Made by a program: the position numbers and the translations under genes. The notes beneath the pieces are model-generated. The model was not told the origin of the DNA, ran no database searches, and was given only the letters and a program-made list of their open reading frames with translations. A DNA stretch of 64,000 nt from Drosophila miranda. Its lineage: Eukaryota > Arthropoda > Insecta > Diptera > Drosophilidae. The number at the start of each line of letters is the position of its first letter. Position 1 is the stretch's first letter. The DNA lies in the NCBI RefSeq assembly GCF_003369915.1, contig NC_046677.1, positions 18,184,913 through 18,248,912 on the forward strand, in the 5' to 3' direction. Positions 1-12,532 of this stretch are shown piece after piece.

Positions 1-1990
1 AGCACATTCTGCAAAAGTAAAGGGTATTGGACAGGCCAATCCTTTCGTCCAGTGGTTGAACAGAGTGTCGTTACAATAATAGCTGCATACTGCTTTATAT
101 AAGTATTTTCTAAGCTAGGTAGTAGATCATATTTGGGACACTATGAAGGTTAATATAGCAAGGAAAGGCAAAGAGTTTTATATGTACAGATGTATATTCA
201 GCTATATCCAAGTTCCTAATATATGAGTATACGAAACAGTAGCCACTATTGGCCGCAGTACCTGTAGTTCATAGCTTGGTCTTCATAAGGGATTGTTTAG
301 GAATAGTTTAGGGACAATTTGTTGCAGCCAAAGGGCTTGCTAATCGGACACTTGCCCTTTGATCAAGCAAACCATTGTATATCGCCCAATTTCCATCTAA
401 TTCCGCTTCCGCTGCGAAAAAGGCATTAACCCAGCGACACGCATGGCCATTTCCAGCAGTACTCGTATAATGTTCCTTTTCCCTGGCCACCTATTCATAC
501 TGTATGTTAATTAGAAATTTGTGACGTGAGCTACGTTTATTTTGGGGATGTCAAGGCCAGCGTTAGTTAAATATTTCGTCTTGGTACTGTGCTACATATG
601 GATAAAAGGACACCTGTAACGTTATGCCGCGCTCCAGTACACTTGCCGGACATCAATAATGAAGTGAGTCGTACTATAGCTGGTTGTAGTAAGAGCAGTA
701 TCCTTACACATTCGAATTCCACCAGGCAGGGGCGCCCAGTCCCCAGTCCCAGATCCATAAAGAGTCCCTCGTCATTCGTGCGCGCACTCCGCTCGGCAAC
801 ACAGTCCACTAATTTAGCTAATTAAAAATTTAATGAAGCTCTCCAAACTAAAAATAAAAATAAAAAAATACCGCCGACACGAAGGTGCCCAAACTTGGGC
901 AATTGGAACACCTGTTGGCCCCGTAAAACTCTGCGGATTGTTTCCCAGAGCTATAATACCCCGAAAACGAAACGACCCAAAAAAGGACTGCAATTGAATT
1001 GTGTCCGAATTTCCGGAAAATCAGTTAACCACACCCCACGCCGTGGCACGCCGCACCGGGCCGCGGCGCTAGAAGTGGCGCCCGAAATCGAAAGCGCTCA
1101 GTGGAGCTCGGTGGCTTTTTAGTGGATGCCTGAAAGCAGGCAGCGAAAGCGAAAACGAAAGCCGTTCTCTGCGCTGCGCATAATTGAGTGGCGGCGGCCA
1201 TCATTGCGTCGGCAAAGTATCCTGATTTGCATACCACTGGCAGTCCATGCTGGCGCTAAGGCTGGTTTCCGCTGGGTCTCATGTCATTAGCAGTGTAACG
1301 GGAAGCAGGAACGGGACGAGGCGAGACGGGACAGTGCCGGGTGGAGACCGAATTTACATGGCAGCGCGTGACACACGAGGCGTATGGGCAACGTTCCTTG
1401 TCGCCAGCTCGTAGTCTTCGTCTCCGCCTCCGCCTTCTTCCTCCTGCCGCGCTGCTACGCTTCCACGCTGTAGTTGTTTGACTTGCCCCTCCGCTCGCCT
1501 CTCCCTCCGCCTGGATTACATGTCTAGAGCACATCAAACAAGCTTACTTACCAATGACCTCGTTAATGACGCACATACACAAAGGCACACAGTCACACAC
1601 GCAAAGGACCAAAAGGGCAACTCTGTGTGCGTTTGCCGTGCTGTTGGGTTTACTTTGTAATTTTCGCTTATCAGATTTATTTTTATTTTTATTTTCCTTT
1701 TCATTTTTGATTTTTTGTCAGCTCGCACTTGCAGTGCAGACGGGGCGGGAAAGCGCGGTTTTTGTGGGAAATCGACCTGGACAATGCCCTGGCAAAAAAC
1801 AATGCGCAAAAGAAATGGAAACATAATACAAATTGAAGAAGAATTATAGTTCCCATTCAAGTGTAAATAATTTAATTTAAAAGTGTGCTGCAGAAATATA
1901 GTATGGCAACCCTGAAATGCTCCCAAATATAAATTTAAATCCACTGTAAAAACGGATAAAGTTCATTTTTAAAATTATTCAAAGCACTTT
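1..1990. other. 3' flank of the kinase gene, no gene seen
   Basis: I find no convincing coding exon. Open frames here are short and low in complexity. The stretch holds an A-rich tract near 845-870, a TTTTTATTTT tract near 1677-1700, and one copy of the recurrent GCGTATG motif at 1373-1393. The end of an unseen neighbour's UTR could lie here, but nothing shows it. Confidence 0.5.
1373..1393 (+). promoter_or_regulatory. recurrent GCGTATG motif, copy 1
   Basis: Reads ACACGAGGCGTATGGGCAAC, which matches the window-wide consensus ACRCKGCGTATGMGYAAT at most positions. The binding factor is unknown to me. Confidence 0.4.
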
Positions 1991-1996
1991 TTTATT
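1991..1996 (-). terminator. poly(A) signal of the PBK-like kinase gene
   Basis: AATAAA on the minus strand about 150 bases after the kinase stop codon. It is the first canonical signal downstream and implies a short 3'UTR. Confidence 0.55.
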
Positions 1997-2147
1997 TGTA
2001 AGAGGAACAGGAAAATTATTTCGCTTTTCCATGTTATTGTCGCACTGTTTAAAGTAAAAGATCAGGAAACTATGGAGCATATATGTACTTTGTGTCGGGT
2101 ATTCAAAACATATCAGTAGAATGAAACTTGATTCTAGTCGTGGACCC

Positions 2148-3146
2148 TTAGGGACCATTTTCAAAGCTCTGCAGAATGGTCCGTGCAGCGGGACGGTCCT
2201 CCAACGAGGCATTCGTGCACAGGAAGAACAGAGCGACGATGCTGTCGTGTTCCTCGCTCACCTGGAATCCCACTGGCAGAGCGGGTCGCATCCCGTAAGG
2301 GGGAAGGAGGCTGCTCTCCGTAAGTTCGGAGAGATCCCCTATTAAATCATTATCTGGCAGGTTCTCCTTGTTTTCACCGTAAAACATATACATGTTGTGG
2401 GTGTGCGGCGGCACCAGGGCCAGCGTCTCGTAAATGACAAGGCCAAAGCTGAAGATGTCAGCCTTGTTGTCCAAGATCTCCGACTGCGCAATCACCTCCG
2501 GAGCCGACCACAAGCACGTTCCCTCGTAGAATAGACTGCCACTCATGCGGAGCTGCACCTGGCCATGCTCGTCCAGCGGCAGAGCCACACCAAAGTCGCA
2601 GAGCTTGCAGTTCTCGAACTCGCCGTTGATGAGCACATTGAAGGACTTGAGGTCGCCGTGGAGCAACCGGGCATCGGTGTGCAGAAAGTCGAGGGCCCGG
2701 GCCACGTCCGTGATCACTTTGGTGGTGTATTTGGCGGGCAGCGGCCCCAGTTTGCCCTCGTGCCGCTCGTCCAGAATGGAGCCCAACGAGTTGCCGCATA
2801 TCTCCAGGACCAGGCTGTTCAGGCCATCGACCGACGTGACCAGGCCACAGAAGCCGACAATGTTTGGGTGCTTCAGTTTCCCCAAGATCTGCGCCTCGTG
2901 CAAGATTCGCTCGTTGAAGACCATTTCCCCCTTCTCCACGGCATCTTGCGTCATTCTCTTGACGGCCAACGGTGAACGGATCTGGCCGCGTCGTGGCGAG
3001 CGGTCCAGGCGGTAGACCATCACGCCGCTTCCAAAGCCCAGGGTCGTCATCAATGACGATGCCGGAATGCGAATCGGGGAGCTGATGTCCTGCCCGTTCT
3101 CCGGAGATAAGTGGCGCGACTTACGGGGCGGCGTCTCCATCTTCAA
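2148..3146 (-). CDS. PBK: PBK/TOPK-type protein kinase
   Basis: This single-exon protein of 332 residues has a complete kinase domain. The glycine loop is GFGSGVMVYRL (about residues 37-47), the ATP lysine lies in LAVKRM and the helix-C glutamate in HEAQIL. The catalytic loop reads HGDLKSFNVLI, the magnesium motif is DFG in CDFGVAL, and SAPEVI is the APE motif. HGDLKS in place of HRDLKP is typical of PBK/TOPK, the mitotic MAPKK-like Ser/Thr kinases, and length matches that family (human about 322). By family it should act in dividing cells and the germ line; that role is not shown here. I recall the D. melanogaster homologue as CG8173 but cannot check. It lies about 1.6 kb downstream of CAMKMT on the same strand, too far apart for an operon-like unit. 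The second Met (residue 3) is an alternative start. No frameshift or missing catalytic residue is seen. Confidence 0.9.
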   Translation of the reverse strand: MKMETPPRKSRHLSPENGQDISSPIRIPASSLMTTLGFGSGVMVYRLDRSPRRGQIRSPLAVKRMTQDAVEKGEMVFNERILHEAQILGKLKHPNIVGFCGLVTSVDGLNSLVLEICGNSLGSILDERHEGKLGPLPAKYTTKVITDVARALDFLHTDARLLHGDLKSFNVLINGEFENCKLCDFGVALPLDEHGQVQLRMSGSLFYEGTCLWSAPEVIAQSEILDNKADIFSFGLVIYETLALVPPHTHNMYMFYGENKENLPDNDLIGDLSELTESSLLPPYGMRPALPVGFQVSEEHDSIVALFFLCTNASLEDRPAARTILQSFENGP

Positions 3147-4776
3147 GAGGATTCGGTCGTAGTTAACTTTGTTTTTCTCGCAAATATCTTTGTTACTTAC
3201 TCTTATTCGTAGATTACTGTCACAAGGTTATTCAGAAATGCTACACGGAAGTGCTACAATGACATAAAAGTCAAGGCAAAGCAGTTTCATTAACCGAGCA
3301 ATCCTTTGACTGCTGGGTATCGGTATCGGGAATCATTCTGTCTTTTTTTGTGGAACGCTGCTGACGTAGTCCTGGCTCGCTCCGGGCACAATTAAAGTAA
3401 TTGCTTATCCAGTAGCCATAATAAATCGCCCGATTGTCTCTGCCTTCCATCGGACCGCCCTTTTCTAATGAGAGCCTTGCTAATAACTTTGACAATATGT
3501 TTGCTTAATTACCATTGACATCATAGCAATGGCACTACCACTTCCACTTCCATTCCTTTATCCATCTATGGACCCATTTTCATTCCCATTCGGACTCGCT
3601 TCTGAGTGGCACAATGAAACATTGCACATACGTGGCATTTTGATACTGTATTTGTCTCATCATCTCATCGTATAACCATTAACACATGCTCTATTTAATT
3701 ACAATACACTAGTTTTAGTTTAGTTAACTATTAGTTAATTGGTCGAGCGCTGGACACGTTTCGTATTTGGTTTCGTGGATTGGATGCATATTCCTTCTCG
3801 TTTGCTTTGATCTTTTCCAGGTCTCCGAAAGTACCCCATACCTACATATATTCAGCGTATACATTATATTCAAATAATACTTGTGTGCGTGTGCGTGTGC
3901 AAGTGTGTGTGTGTGGTTTTAACATAGATACATAATTACATACGTGTATGCATAACGAGTATTTTGTAAAAGACAAAACGAAAAATACCAGTCGCAAAAC
4001 TGGTGGAATCAAAGCAAATTAAATTTATGTTTATATCAAAGGAATCTTTTGGTACCCAACTTAACAGAGAACTACATTACGTGCTAGGGGGGACCACTAG
4101 GCTGGTCCTCAGAGAGGACTCAAACTGGAGGCTCAAAGATTTTAACACTAAACATAATTCAATTCGTAATTCAAATAATTATCGATTTCTGCTGGGATCC
4201 AACAAAATAATTACAACAGCTCTGATGAGTTTCGACTTACATGATATTCTGGGGTTCCTAAAACGGATTTCGATCTATTGTACCTTGGGCTTCTTGGGTC
4301 TGAAACTGGCAATCGACATCAAAACTAATTTCGCATAGAAAATGGACATGGGATGACAATACTGCATGGCATTTACATAGAAGGACGCACTAGGAGTTCT
4401 GTGATTTGAAATATGTGTAGGTATTATGGGTAGAAATCAGTAGAAGTTGCGTTTTCCTTTCTAGAGCGACCTCCTCGGCGAATGGAATACTTCTAATCTA
4501 AAGGTGAACAATTGTCCCATTGAAGAAAACTATAAAATTATTAGATGTTGAGCTCTTTCTTGGCGATTTCAGGGACCAGCCTAATGCATTGGATTTGCTA
4601 TATTTTTGGTTTTTGATATTTGTTTCAGTGTGGGAGGAATTTCTATCCGTTCAGCCCCGTTTTTGTTTTGTTTAAGGTGTAAACTGGAATTTGCTTGCTA
4701 TCAACTAAAACATTGACTTAATTTAATTGCACCTACTCCCCGTCCATCCCGTCTCTGGATCTGGCTTCTGGACCCT
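3147..4776. other. intergenic: kinase 5' flank and CAMKMT 3' flank
   Basis: No gene is supported. The part next to the kinase should hold its promoter, but I see no TATA or DRE box. A TG-rich run lies near 3881-3913. A short inverted repeat (GGACCA/TGGTCC) sits at 4091-4108. An open frame of 111 codons at 4003-4338 has no family resemblance and is AT-rich, like the surrounding sequence. Confidence 0.5.
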
Positions 4777-6069
4777 CTAGCTGTGCGTCTTGCACAGGCG
4801 GAGCAGCAGCGGATAGTGCAGATCCTCGTCGTACAGGGCGGAGTCGGCCTTCAGCTGGAGGTGTCGCTGCCAGATGGTCTCGTTGTAGCGCGTGGCCAGC
4901 TCCACCGTGAAGCCCCGGGCCATGCACTCGTCCTGGAACATGCTGAGGGTGCGACCGCGCCTCGGAGCCATGATCAGGGCCACGCCCCGGGGCGCCAGGT
5001 AATACCAGATGGTGTCGACCAGCGCCGACCGGGCCTCGTCGAAGAACAGGCAGTCGGCGCACAGGATGAAGTCGAACTTTTCCTGCTCCGCCTGCGCCCG
5101 GGCCGAGCGCTCCTGCCACTTGAGGACCGAGCACTTGGTGTAGCAGCTCAGCTCGTTCAGGCAGGCCGTCTTGCGGACGTTGTCCACCGAGACCTCGTTG
5201 CCGTCGGTCAGGTGCACGGCGTAGGGCTTGGCGTACTTGGCCAGCATTAGGCCGGCCAGGGAGGTGAAGCCGCCGCCCAGCTCCAGGATCCACTTGCCGC
5301 GATACGCGGCCACTTCGGAGAGCACCAGGGCCGTGAGAGCCTCCTCCGAGGGCCACACGCAGATGTTGCCCGTGTTGTTGAAGCCCATGAGATCGCTGGC
5401 GGTCAGCTGGCGCTCCATGTGGTGGATGTTGACCGAGTACTCGACGTCGTTGTCCAGCTGCATCCGGTACTTGTACCAGTTCTCCGTCTTGCCCAGGCAC
5501 TTGAGGCTCACGTGGTCCTCGAAGCTGTCCTGCTGCAGCAGGTCGAAGCTCTTGAAGCGCCGCACCGACGCCGTTTGCTCCTCGCTGAACTCGTCGCTGG
5601 AGGAGGACACGGTCTCCTCGGAGTCCTTGCGCAGCACCTTGGCCAGAATCTTCCAGCGCTTCTGGGCCGTGTTCTGCAGATTGGGTGTGGCCGGAGGTGT
5701 GGGCGGCATGAACCCCTGACCGGCCCCCGCTGTGGGGCACCCCTTGGCCAATCCCTCCAGCTCTAGCTCGGCCATTGGCCCGAGCACAGCCCCAGCCGCA
5801 GTCCTATTCAGGTTAACGTCCGTGTCTTGGTTATTGTTAACTACCAGAGCTCCTGGTCCTCCCATTCCCCTTCCGTCCATCGTCATTCTTCGGTGCTCCT
5901 TGAACGCATTCAGCGTATTGTCTATATCGTATTGCAGCAGCAGCGATATGGTTGCCAGATGTCCCACTTCCACCTCAGGTGACTGCTCCGTTTTCCGGCT
6001 TGGTTGCTGCTGGGCCTGGGAATTGATTTGAGTTTCTGCTGATATTTTTTGTACTAGAATGGCTGACAT
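4777..6069 (-). CDS. CAMKMT: calmodulin-lysine N-methyltransferase
   Basis: A protein of 430 residues in one coding exon. Residues about 135-430 follow human CAMKMT closely: RWKIL near the start, then SVRRFKSFDL, FNNTGNICVWPSEEAL, the SAM-binding glycine motif ELGGGFTSLAGLM, LTDGNE, DFILCADCLFFDE, MAPRRGRTL, and the terminal EDLHYPLLLRL. The family is a class I seven-beta-strand methyltransferase that trimethylates calmodulin Lys115 in the cytosol and Golgi area. The first 130 or so residues are rich in Gln, Gly and Pro, have no match I know, and make the protein about 100 residues longer than human CAMKMT (323). The ATG is the first in the exon. A strong splice acceptor lies 63 bases upstream, so the 5' leader is spliced. 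Codon use is strongly GC-ending. The antisense frames across this gene are shadows. Confidence 0.92.
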   Translation of the reverse strand: MSAILVQKISAETQINSQAQQQPSRKTEQSPEVEVGHLATISLLLQYDIDNTLNAFKEHRRMTMDGRGMGGPGALVVNNNQDTDVNLNRTAAGAVLGPMAELELEGLAKGCPTAGAGQGFMPPTPPATPNLQNTAQKRWKILAKVLRKDSEETVSSSSDEFSEEQTASVRRFKSFDLLQQDSFEDHVSLKCLGKTENWYKYRMQLDNDVEYSVNIHHMERQLTASDLMGFNNTGNICVWPSEEALTALVLSEVAAYRGKWILELGGGFTSLAGLMLAKYAKPYAVHLTDGNEVSVDNVRKTACLNELSCYTKCSVLKWQERSARAQAEQEKFDFILCADCLFFDEARSALVDTIWYYLAPRGVALIMAPRRGRTLSMFQDECMARGFTVELATRYNETIWQRHLQLKADSALYDEDLHYPLLLRLCKTHS

Positions 6070-6134
6070 TTTACTCCAGGCCTGGGCTGCTTGTCTTTCG
6101 GTTTCAGTTCAGTTTCCGGATTGTTTTCGTATCT
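6070..6134 (-). other. CAMKMT: 5'UTR part of CAMKMT exon with splice acceptor at 6133-6134
   Basis: On the minus strand a long pyrimidine tract ends in CCCTTTCCAG at 6133-6134 and is followed by exon-like sequence leading to the ATG. This is a near-ideal acceptor. It implies at least one noncoding exon upstream, in or beyond the 25-kb interval to the right. Confidence 0.6.
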
Positions 6135-6176
6135 GGAAAGGGAATGGGCAGAGGAGAACAGAGTTAGCCAGAGTTT

Positions 6177-6208
6177 TGCCAAAGTTTTCAAAGTTTTCAA
6201 AGTTTTCC
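6177..6208. repeat. tandem TTTTCAAAG-like repeat
   Basis: About three head-to-tail copies of a 10-base AAGTTTTCAA unit lie in the predicted CAMKMT leader intron. Confidence 0.6.
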
Positions 6209-9200
6209 TCGTCTGGCCGAAACCAATCTCGAATTTTCTACTTCGCTTCGCCTTCTTTGGGGCCCATCATCTTCCAATTATGAATTTTTAATGGCATTCA
6301 AAACGCAAATTATCCGACCATAAAATAAAACATATTATACCGAGCGGCAAAAATCCTACAAAAAATTACCCAAAGTCTTTGGCTACATTTTTATAGACCA
6401 GACGTCTGTGAGTACACATTTACTGTATTTATTGGAAGACCTGTATCGACTGTGCTATACCCTGTACAATTTTCGTAGAATATTTAAGGAATAATTAAGG
6501 AATCATATGATCTAAACTTATGCTCCAAAATCAGCTGTTCTACATAGTAGTCATGGGAGAAAAAGAGCTATTAGTTTATTCTGCTCCCTGGATCTTTGAT
6601 ATATTTTCTATACCAATCATTATATAGCTATACAATGGTTATTTAATGTAGTTTTCCAACAAGCACATTAAACTCTAATGAATCTTCGGAACCGCCCAGA
6701 CTAATTTCCATTCTTGAAATATAGCTCGTTGTCTTTATAAAGAGAGAGAGAGAGACCGAGCTAGTTAAAGCAAATCCTGGGTAAATTTGTCTGGAGTATG
6801 TTTCTTAAACACTTAACGAAACGTGGGCATTCATCTAAGAACTAACTAAAAACAACTAAAAAATGTATAGATATGTACAGATATGTATATTGTAAATAAA
6901 TCAAGAGAATATTCCCTCGTGCGTGTACCGTACATTCTGGCGTGGCCTTTATTGTTTTGATTGTTGCACATTTTCACTCTGTATATTTTGATTTTTGCTG
7001 CTTGCCGTATAAATTCATCAAAATTAAGAAATTTTACAGCTCATAAAAATGTTAATTGTGCTGACGTGAAAGCAGGCACACACACACACACACTATCAGG
7101 CAGACACATGTTCAAACTGGGATGGGGATGGGCGGTTCTCCAGCAAAACCGGCCAGCGCATTTCCAACCCACCCATTTCCCAGCAATCACCAACAACACG
7201 AGCATATGGTGATAAGAGGGCATTCAGTTCTGATTAAAGGCCCCTGGGAATGCCGTGGGTGGACAATGGACCACCGACACCTGGTCTGGCCAGCCCATAG
7301 CCCTGTGCGTGGTGCGGCTGAGTAATTAAAGTTCATCCGAATCCAGGCCTCTTTCTTGGTAGCACTCGAATCTGTTTGGGCGGAGAGAGCAACGAATCTG
7401 TACAGAGACTGACGGGCATTGTATACTCCCAGTGTGGGCTAATAAACAGAATTCAAGTTCAAGGTCATTCAACCAGATTGATTGGGGAATCTCAAATGGG
7501 GTTGGCTCGCATCGAATTCCATTCAGGTAATCCTTAGATTGCCCAGATCTAGATTAGATTCAGAGGGATGGAGGGGAGTGTGCAAGTGTTCGAATGTTGT
7601 ACGATTTGAATACATATTCGCACTCGTAGTAAACCAGTTGTCACAGCAGACCAGAGTGGCCCCAAATGTTATCCGGGCATTGACAGCTGACACCTGTGCC
7701 GATAAGCTGTTGGGACAAGGAAAGCTGTGCTGTTTAATAATGTATCAAAACTGAACTATTGCGTATTCCACACGATGAATAATAAACAGGCATTCGGAGG
7801 AGATTAGTGTCTCCATTTAAATCTCGTTTAGATACAAACACTACCGAAATCTGGCTTTGTCCAGAGATGAAGTCCAGAAATACCCAACATATGCCCAAGT
7901 CTAACATTTGTGGATAGTCTCAGAGCTATTTCATTTGCCCCAAAAATAAACATCAAGCCCAGAAAAAGATCAAAGCGGCGCCAACGAGCCAGAAAATAAC
8001 CCAATCATCCTGTTTGCTATTCCAGAGGGCTATTTAATTTTATGCAACATATCAAATCAGCGAAGTGCTTTATGGTGCTGCCGCAGGCCTGTCAGAGCTC
8101 AAAGGGAGGCCGTAATGAATGTCCTAATCAAACAAGACCCTCAACGAAATCACACCTTTAGCATCGCCATCATGGTCTGTTCGACGTTGCCCAGCAATTC
8201 CTTATCAAACATTAACAACTTTGGGGAACTTCGGCAGCTTCTTCTCGAACTACTTTTAATGACTGCCTTGCCCAGATGGGGGAGGCGGGGAGGCAATGAA
8301 ACTTTGCCTCTTTGAAACCCATGCCTAATGCCCGGCTGAAGAATGCGGATTTCGCATCCGCCGAAATGGGAAAACATGAATATTGAGTGGGCTCTGGAAA
8401 ACGTGCCCCGAAACCGAAACCCGCAGCTCTGCCCCCAGCAAAAGTTTACGGCGGAAACTTTGGTCCAACTTTAAAGCCTGCCCTGCAGCTGCGACAATAA
8501 GAGCCGACAATGTTTGTAAAGTGCCCTGGAAGAGACCCCCTCCCGCACACGCTCTGACAACATTCTGAACAAGTGTTCCTCGCCTCAGACCAGTCTGAGA
8601 AACACTCGTCAAGCGATTAGCTGGGAGAATACCCCACCTGGACAGAGCCAGCCTCCGACCAAAGTTCATTTGCAAGTGAGATACCGACAAAAGCCGGAGG
8701 CGGGGACAATAGGCGGTTGCCTCAATCAATGGAAATTTAAAGTTTTTCCCTGGCAAATTCATCCAATTCGATTCGATTCAATCACTTGAGAAACTTTTCT
8801 TGCATTGTGGCAACAGGGAGCTGGCAACTGGGAAATGTTGTCGACGGTGCCGTGCATAAAAGTTGCAAGAACAAAGTGAAAAGGTTTTCCGCCAGCCCCA
8901 CAGCCCCACCACCCCCTGCCGAAAAGGCGGCGGAAACACTGGGAAAATAAAGTAAGAAAAAACCGACGTGCGTGTTCTTCTCCCTGCACCCTGCACCCTG
9001 CACCGTTCACCCCTTCTGGTCTCCCGTGAACATTGGGGCAGCACGCGACGCTATATATATACGAGGACACACGAGTGTGTATATCCCGACACATCTGATG
9101 AATGCTCGACGCTCTTCGCGCTCATTGCTCGCATTAACTCCCATAATTTATTATTTATTGCAATCTACTGTCACAGCAATTTGCTTGGCTTTTCTTTTTA

Positions 9201-9888
9201 TGCTTCTCTGCGGGTTCTTTATGATTATTTTTTCGGCTCTGACCTTGGGGCCCGGAGTGTCAACAGACACATGACTTCTGGGCACACATCAAGACAGACG
9301 GACGGGACTCATGCCCGGACTCGCACGATAAAGAGCCAACTGTGAAAAAGAGTTATTCCGTCGCCGTCGCTGGGGAGATAATGAAGTCAAATTTAATTAT
9401 GAACGACGGCGGCGAGGGGCAAACTTTTTCCATCAGCGATAATCTAATACACTGCCAAGATGGAGGAGGAGCACAGCAGGCGGGGCACACCAACACACTT
9501 TCCCTTAATAAATTCAATTTAGAGATTAGAGTGTGACACGAAAAAGGAATCAAATAAGTGCCCTTTAAAATTGAGAACCTCTTCTAGAAATATAGAAATA
9601 GGAAATAGCCACAAGGTAGCCTCGAGTGATTTGCTCTTGTTTCAGAGAGTGACAAAACTCATCATTATTGGCAAAACATCGATAAATCAAAGCAATGACA
9701 GCCCGGATTGATTGATCTTTGGCATAGCATACATATGATAGGGTAGAGGAATGCGGGCTATGGTGATTGATGCTACTGTACCACTCACAGCCGCCATAAG
9801 ATATAGGCATTTAATGGCCCGCTATATCCTTAGAATACATATTTTGATCATTTAATTGAGTAAATTATAATCTCCGCTGTACTCTGCA

Positions 9889-9907
9889 TACGCGGCGTAT
9901 GCGTAAT
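9889..9907 (+). promoter_or_regulatory. recurrent GCGTATG motif, copy 2 (palindromic)
   Basis: TACGCGGCGTATGCGTAAT. The left half extends into CATACGCGGCGTATG, an imperfect palindrome around a central G, and the right half ends in GCGTAAT. Confidence 0.45.
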
Positions 9908-12473
9908 CGTCAAAAACTTTCGAACGCTTCCTCGTTCACCCGCCATGTATGTACATAGTCGTATATTTTTCTCCTAGAGTCTTTAAATTTTATTAGCGCA
10001 CATAATCCCCATCGATTTACGACCAACTAACTGTCTGAACTGTCTATATATCGTCATGTGTGTGTGCGTTCTTCTATCTTCTCCCCTCTCTGAAATGTAC
10101 ACGTATGCCCGGACCCGTGCATATCGTGTGTGTGTGTGCGTGTGTGTTTTTGTGTGATTTGTTTACTGTTTACAGGCGTAAGTTGATTCCGACTCAACGT
10201 TTTTCTCATGTTTTCCTGATTTTTGACTGCAAGCCAACGGTTAGCGCATCTGCCTATCCACAAACGAGTTCCATAAATACATATATACTCGTGCATACAT
10301 ACATACATATATGTACAGAGATTACACATGCACGACTGCTCAGATTTAATTTACGCTCGCATCTGCTTTTATTGGGCATTTCTTCTCGATTCAATGCTCA
10401 TTCCCGTACTCATTCCCGCACCCATTCCCATTCAGAATCGCTGCCCTGCCCCAGCCGCCGCCCCCTCCGCAGACGGGTTCAAGTAAGTGCAAAAATGTAA
10501 ATAAAAATCCAATTTTCTTCCGCTTCTGACGAGTGCACGAGGGACGGTCGACTGTGGAAGCATTGGTAGGGATTCAGTGTGAAATAAAATATTAATTAAA
10601 TTATTTGCATAGCACATGGCTTCAGCACTGTGCCCGGTGCCCTGGGCCCCTCCAAGTCCCACTCCCTCTCCACCCCAGGAACATTTCCGGTCTGGCCTGG
10701 CCGGAAGTGGTCGGGCCAAGTGTCGCCTCCAATTTTTATTGCCTGTCACTCACTTAACAGCTCCCCTCGTGGCCTCATATCCGCAGTTCCTTAACCGAAG
10801 TTCGGCTGTGACGCTGACGCTGGGGAGGGGCGCTGGGGGGTGGTGGGAGCACGAGTAGTGTGTCGGGAATCGCGGCGAGTGATCCAACAGCTCATGACAT
10901 TCACAAAAGTTCAAAGGGGAATTCCCCGATCCGCTGCACTGCGCTGCAGCAAACGTGATTACGCCGTACCGAACAATGACGGAGAATAGCAAAGAGAATG
11001 GGTTGACAAAAAGCAAGCGACGCGTCGCCTCCAGGGAATGGAACTATTTTCTTGGTGACTTGGAAGAAACCGTAGGTAATGGTTTATTGATTTCATTCCG
11101 TATGTCTCTGGATATGCGGAAAAGCACTCCTGACAGGGCTATCTAGGTGGTGGATAGGGGATAGACTGAGGATAGGTTGGGGAAGGAAAACGTTCCATAT
11201 TTCACTGTGTCAGCAGTTTTCATAAATTGATTTTACTAATTAGCGTAGTCGGAGCCACTAACTGAGGGAAGCAAGGGGTTATACAGAACTAGGAATCAGG
11301 CAGCCTGCAGCTGAAGTGCTCTTACGGAAGTTCGTCTACCAAAAAAATTGTATAGATCACAAAAACGTAGCGCCTCTCCCACCCACACTTTCAGAGAATA
11401 GAGAAGCCTTTGCATACAATATATTTGACCTATCATATTAATATTCTTATCAGCAAATATCTCTATCTATCTCTACATAGATAAAAGGACATCAAAAGAT
11501 GTGTCTGTAATCTCTAATAAACTTTACAAGAATTGATATTCCCAGCTGGTCTATTTGCATGTTGCATCTCCCCTATGGAAATGATTCCCTTGAGAATCAC
11601 GTGGGGAAATCCCCATCGTCATGAAATGCCGGCTTATATTGACACATCTACGAGTGTGTGGCAGTGGCACGATAATCCCAGCATAGGGAATTCCTTTCTT
11701 AAGCCCAAACAGCATTTGTGATCCTTTTGGTTTCTGGCATCTGCGAGTTATTCGGAAATTGTGATAACAATTTAAGCCACGTACCACAGGAGAATTTACA
11801 TATTATGCCAAGTCCCACCCCCCCGCGCCCATCCCCCCTCTACAACCACCACAACCATATGACACAATTTTCCTGCATATTGTACAGAACGTCTGGGAGG
11901 AGAATGCAGAAAGCGCAAATATGTAAAACATTTTGTGGAAATAGCTGGAAGTCGCCAACTTGCCAGAACGGGGCGAGGCATGGGGTGATGGGGGAAGGAG
12001 TGGCACGATGCCATGGGGGTTCTCGTTCTGGTCCTAGAGGAGTGTATTCTGCCCAAGAAATTGACCTCTCTGGATGGAGGGGACTACTTGGGGGTCATTT
12101 GGGGATCGTCCCTGAATCCGGGCATCGCAGAGATGAAATACTTTCTTTCCTAGAGTCATTGCAGGGCTCTTAATCATCGGAGGAACGACAAACATATTTG
12201 GCAGGCGCCGTAATTTAAAAATAACAGGACAACGCCTGGACGAACAGGACAGCCGACAGCCGACAGCAGGGGACATCGTTAGCAGCTGAATTTAGCATAG
12301 CAAATCCGAAAAACAGAACAAAAAAAATAACAAGAAATAAAAGCAAATAAAAGGAAAGCAAATGAAAGGAAAGGAAAAAAAAGAAAAGAAATGAGAAAGG
12401 TCCAGTCTAATCCACTTTGCAGGCCCTAAGCCTAAGAGAGGAGCACACAAAGGGCAAAGCCAATTAGGGGGCC

Positions 12474-12474
12474 C

Positions 12475-12515
<41 letters not shown>

Positions 12516-12532
12516 CCCTGCTCCTGCCCCTG
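12474..12532. repeat. CTCCTG hexamer repeat
   Basis: About nine units of CTCCTG, with two units changed to CCCCTG. Noncoding context. Confidence 0.85.

Noticed and set aside
4733..5740. 335-codon frame overlapping CAMKMT in a shifted frame
   Set aside because: Its composition (Gly, Arg, Ala, Gln-rich) is that of an alternative frame of GC-rich coding sequence; the CAMKMT frame has clear homology.
9533..9545. AGTGTGACA, resembling a minus-strand Motif 1 for CAMKMT
   Set aside because: It differs from the Motif 1 consensus at several flanking positions and has no nearby DRE, Motif 6 or splice donor.
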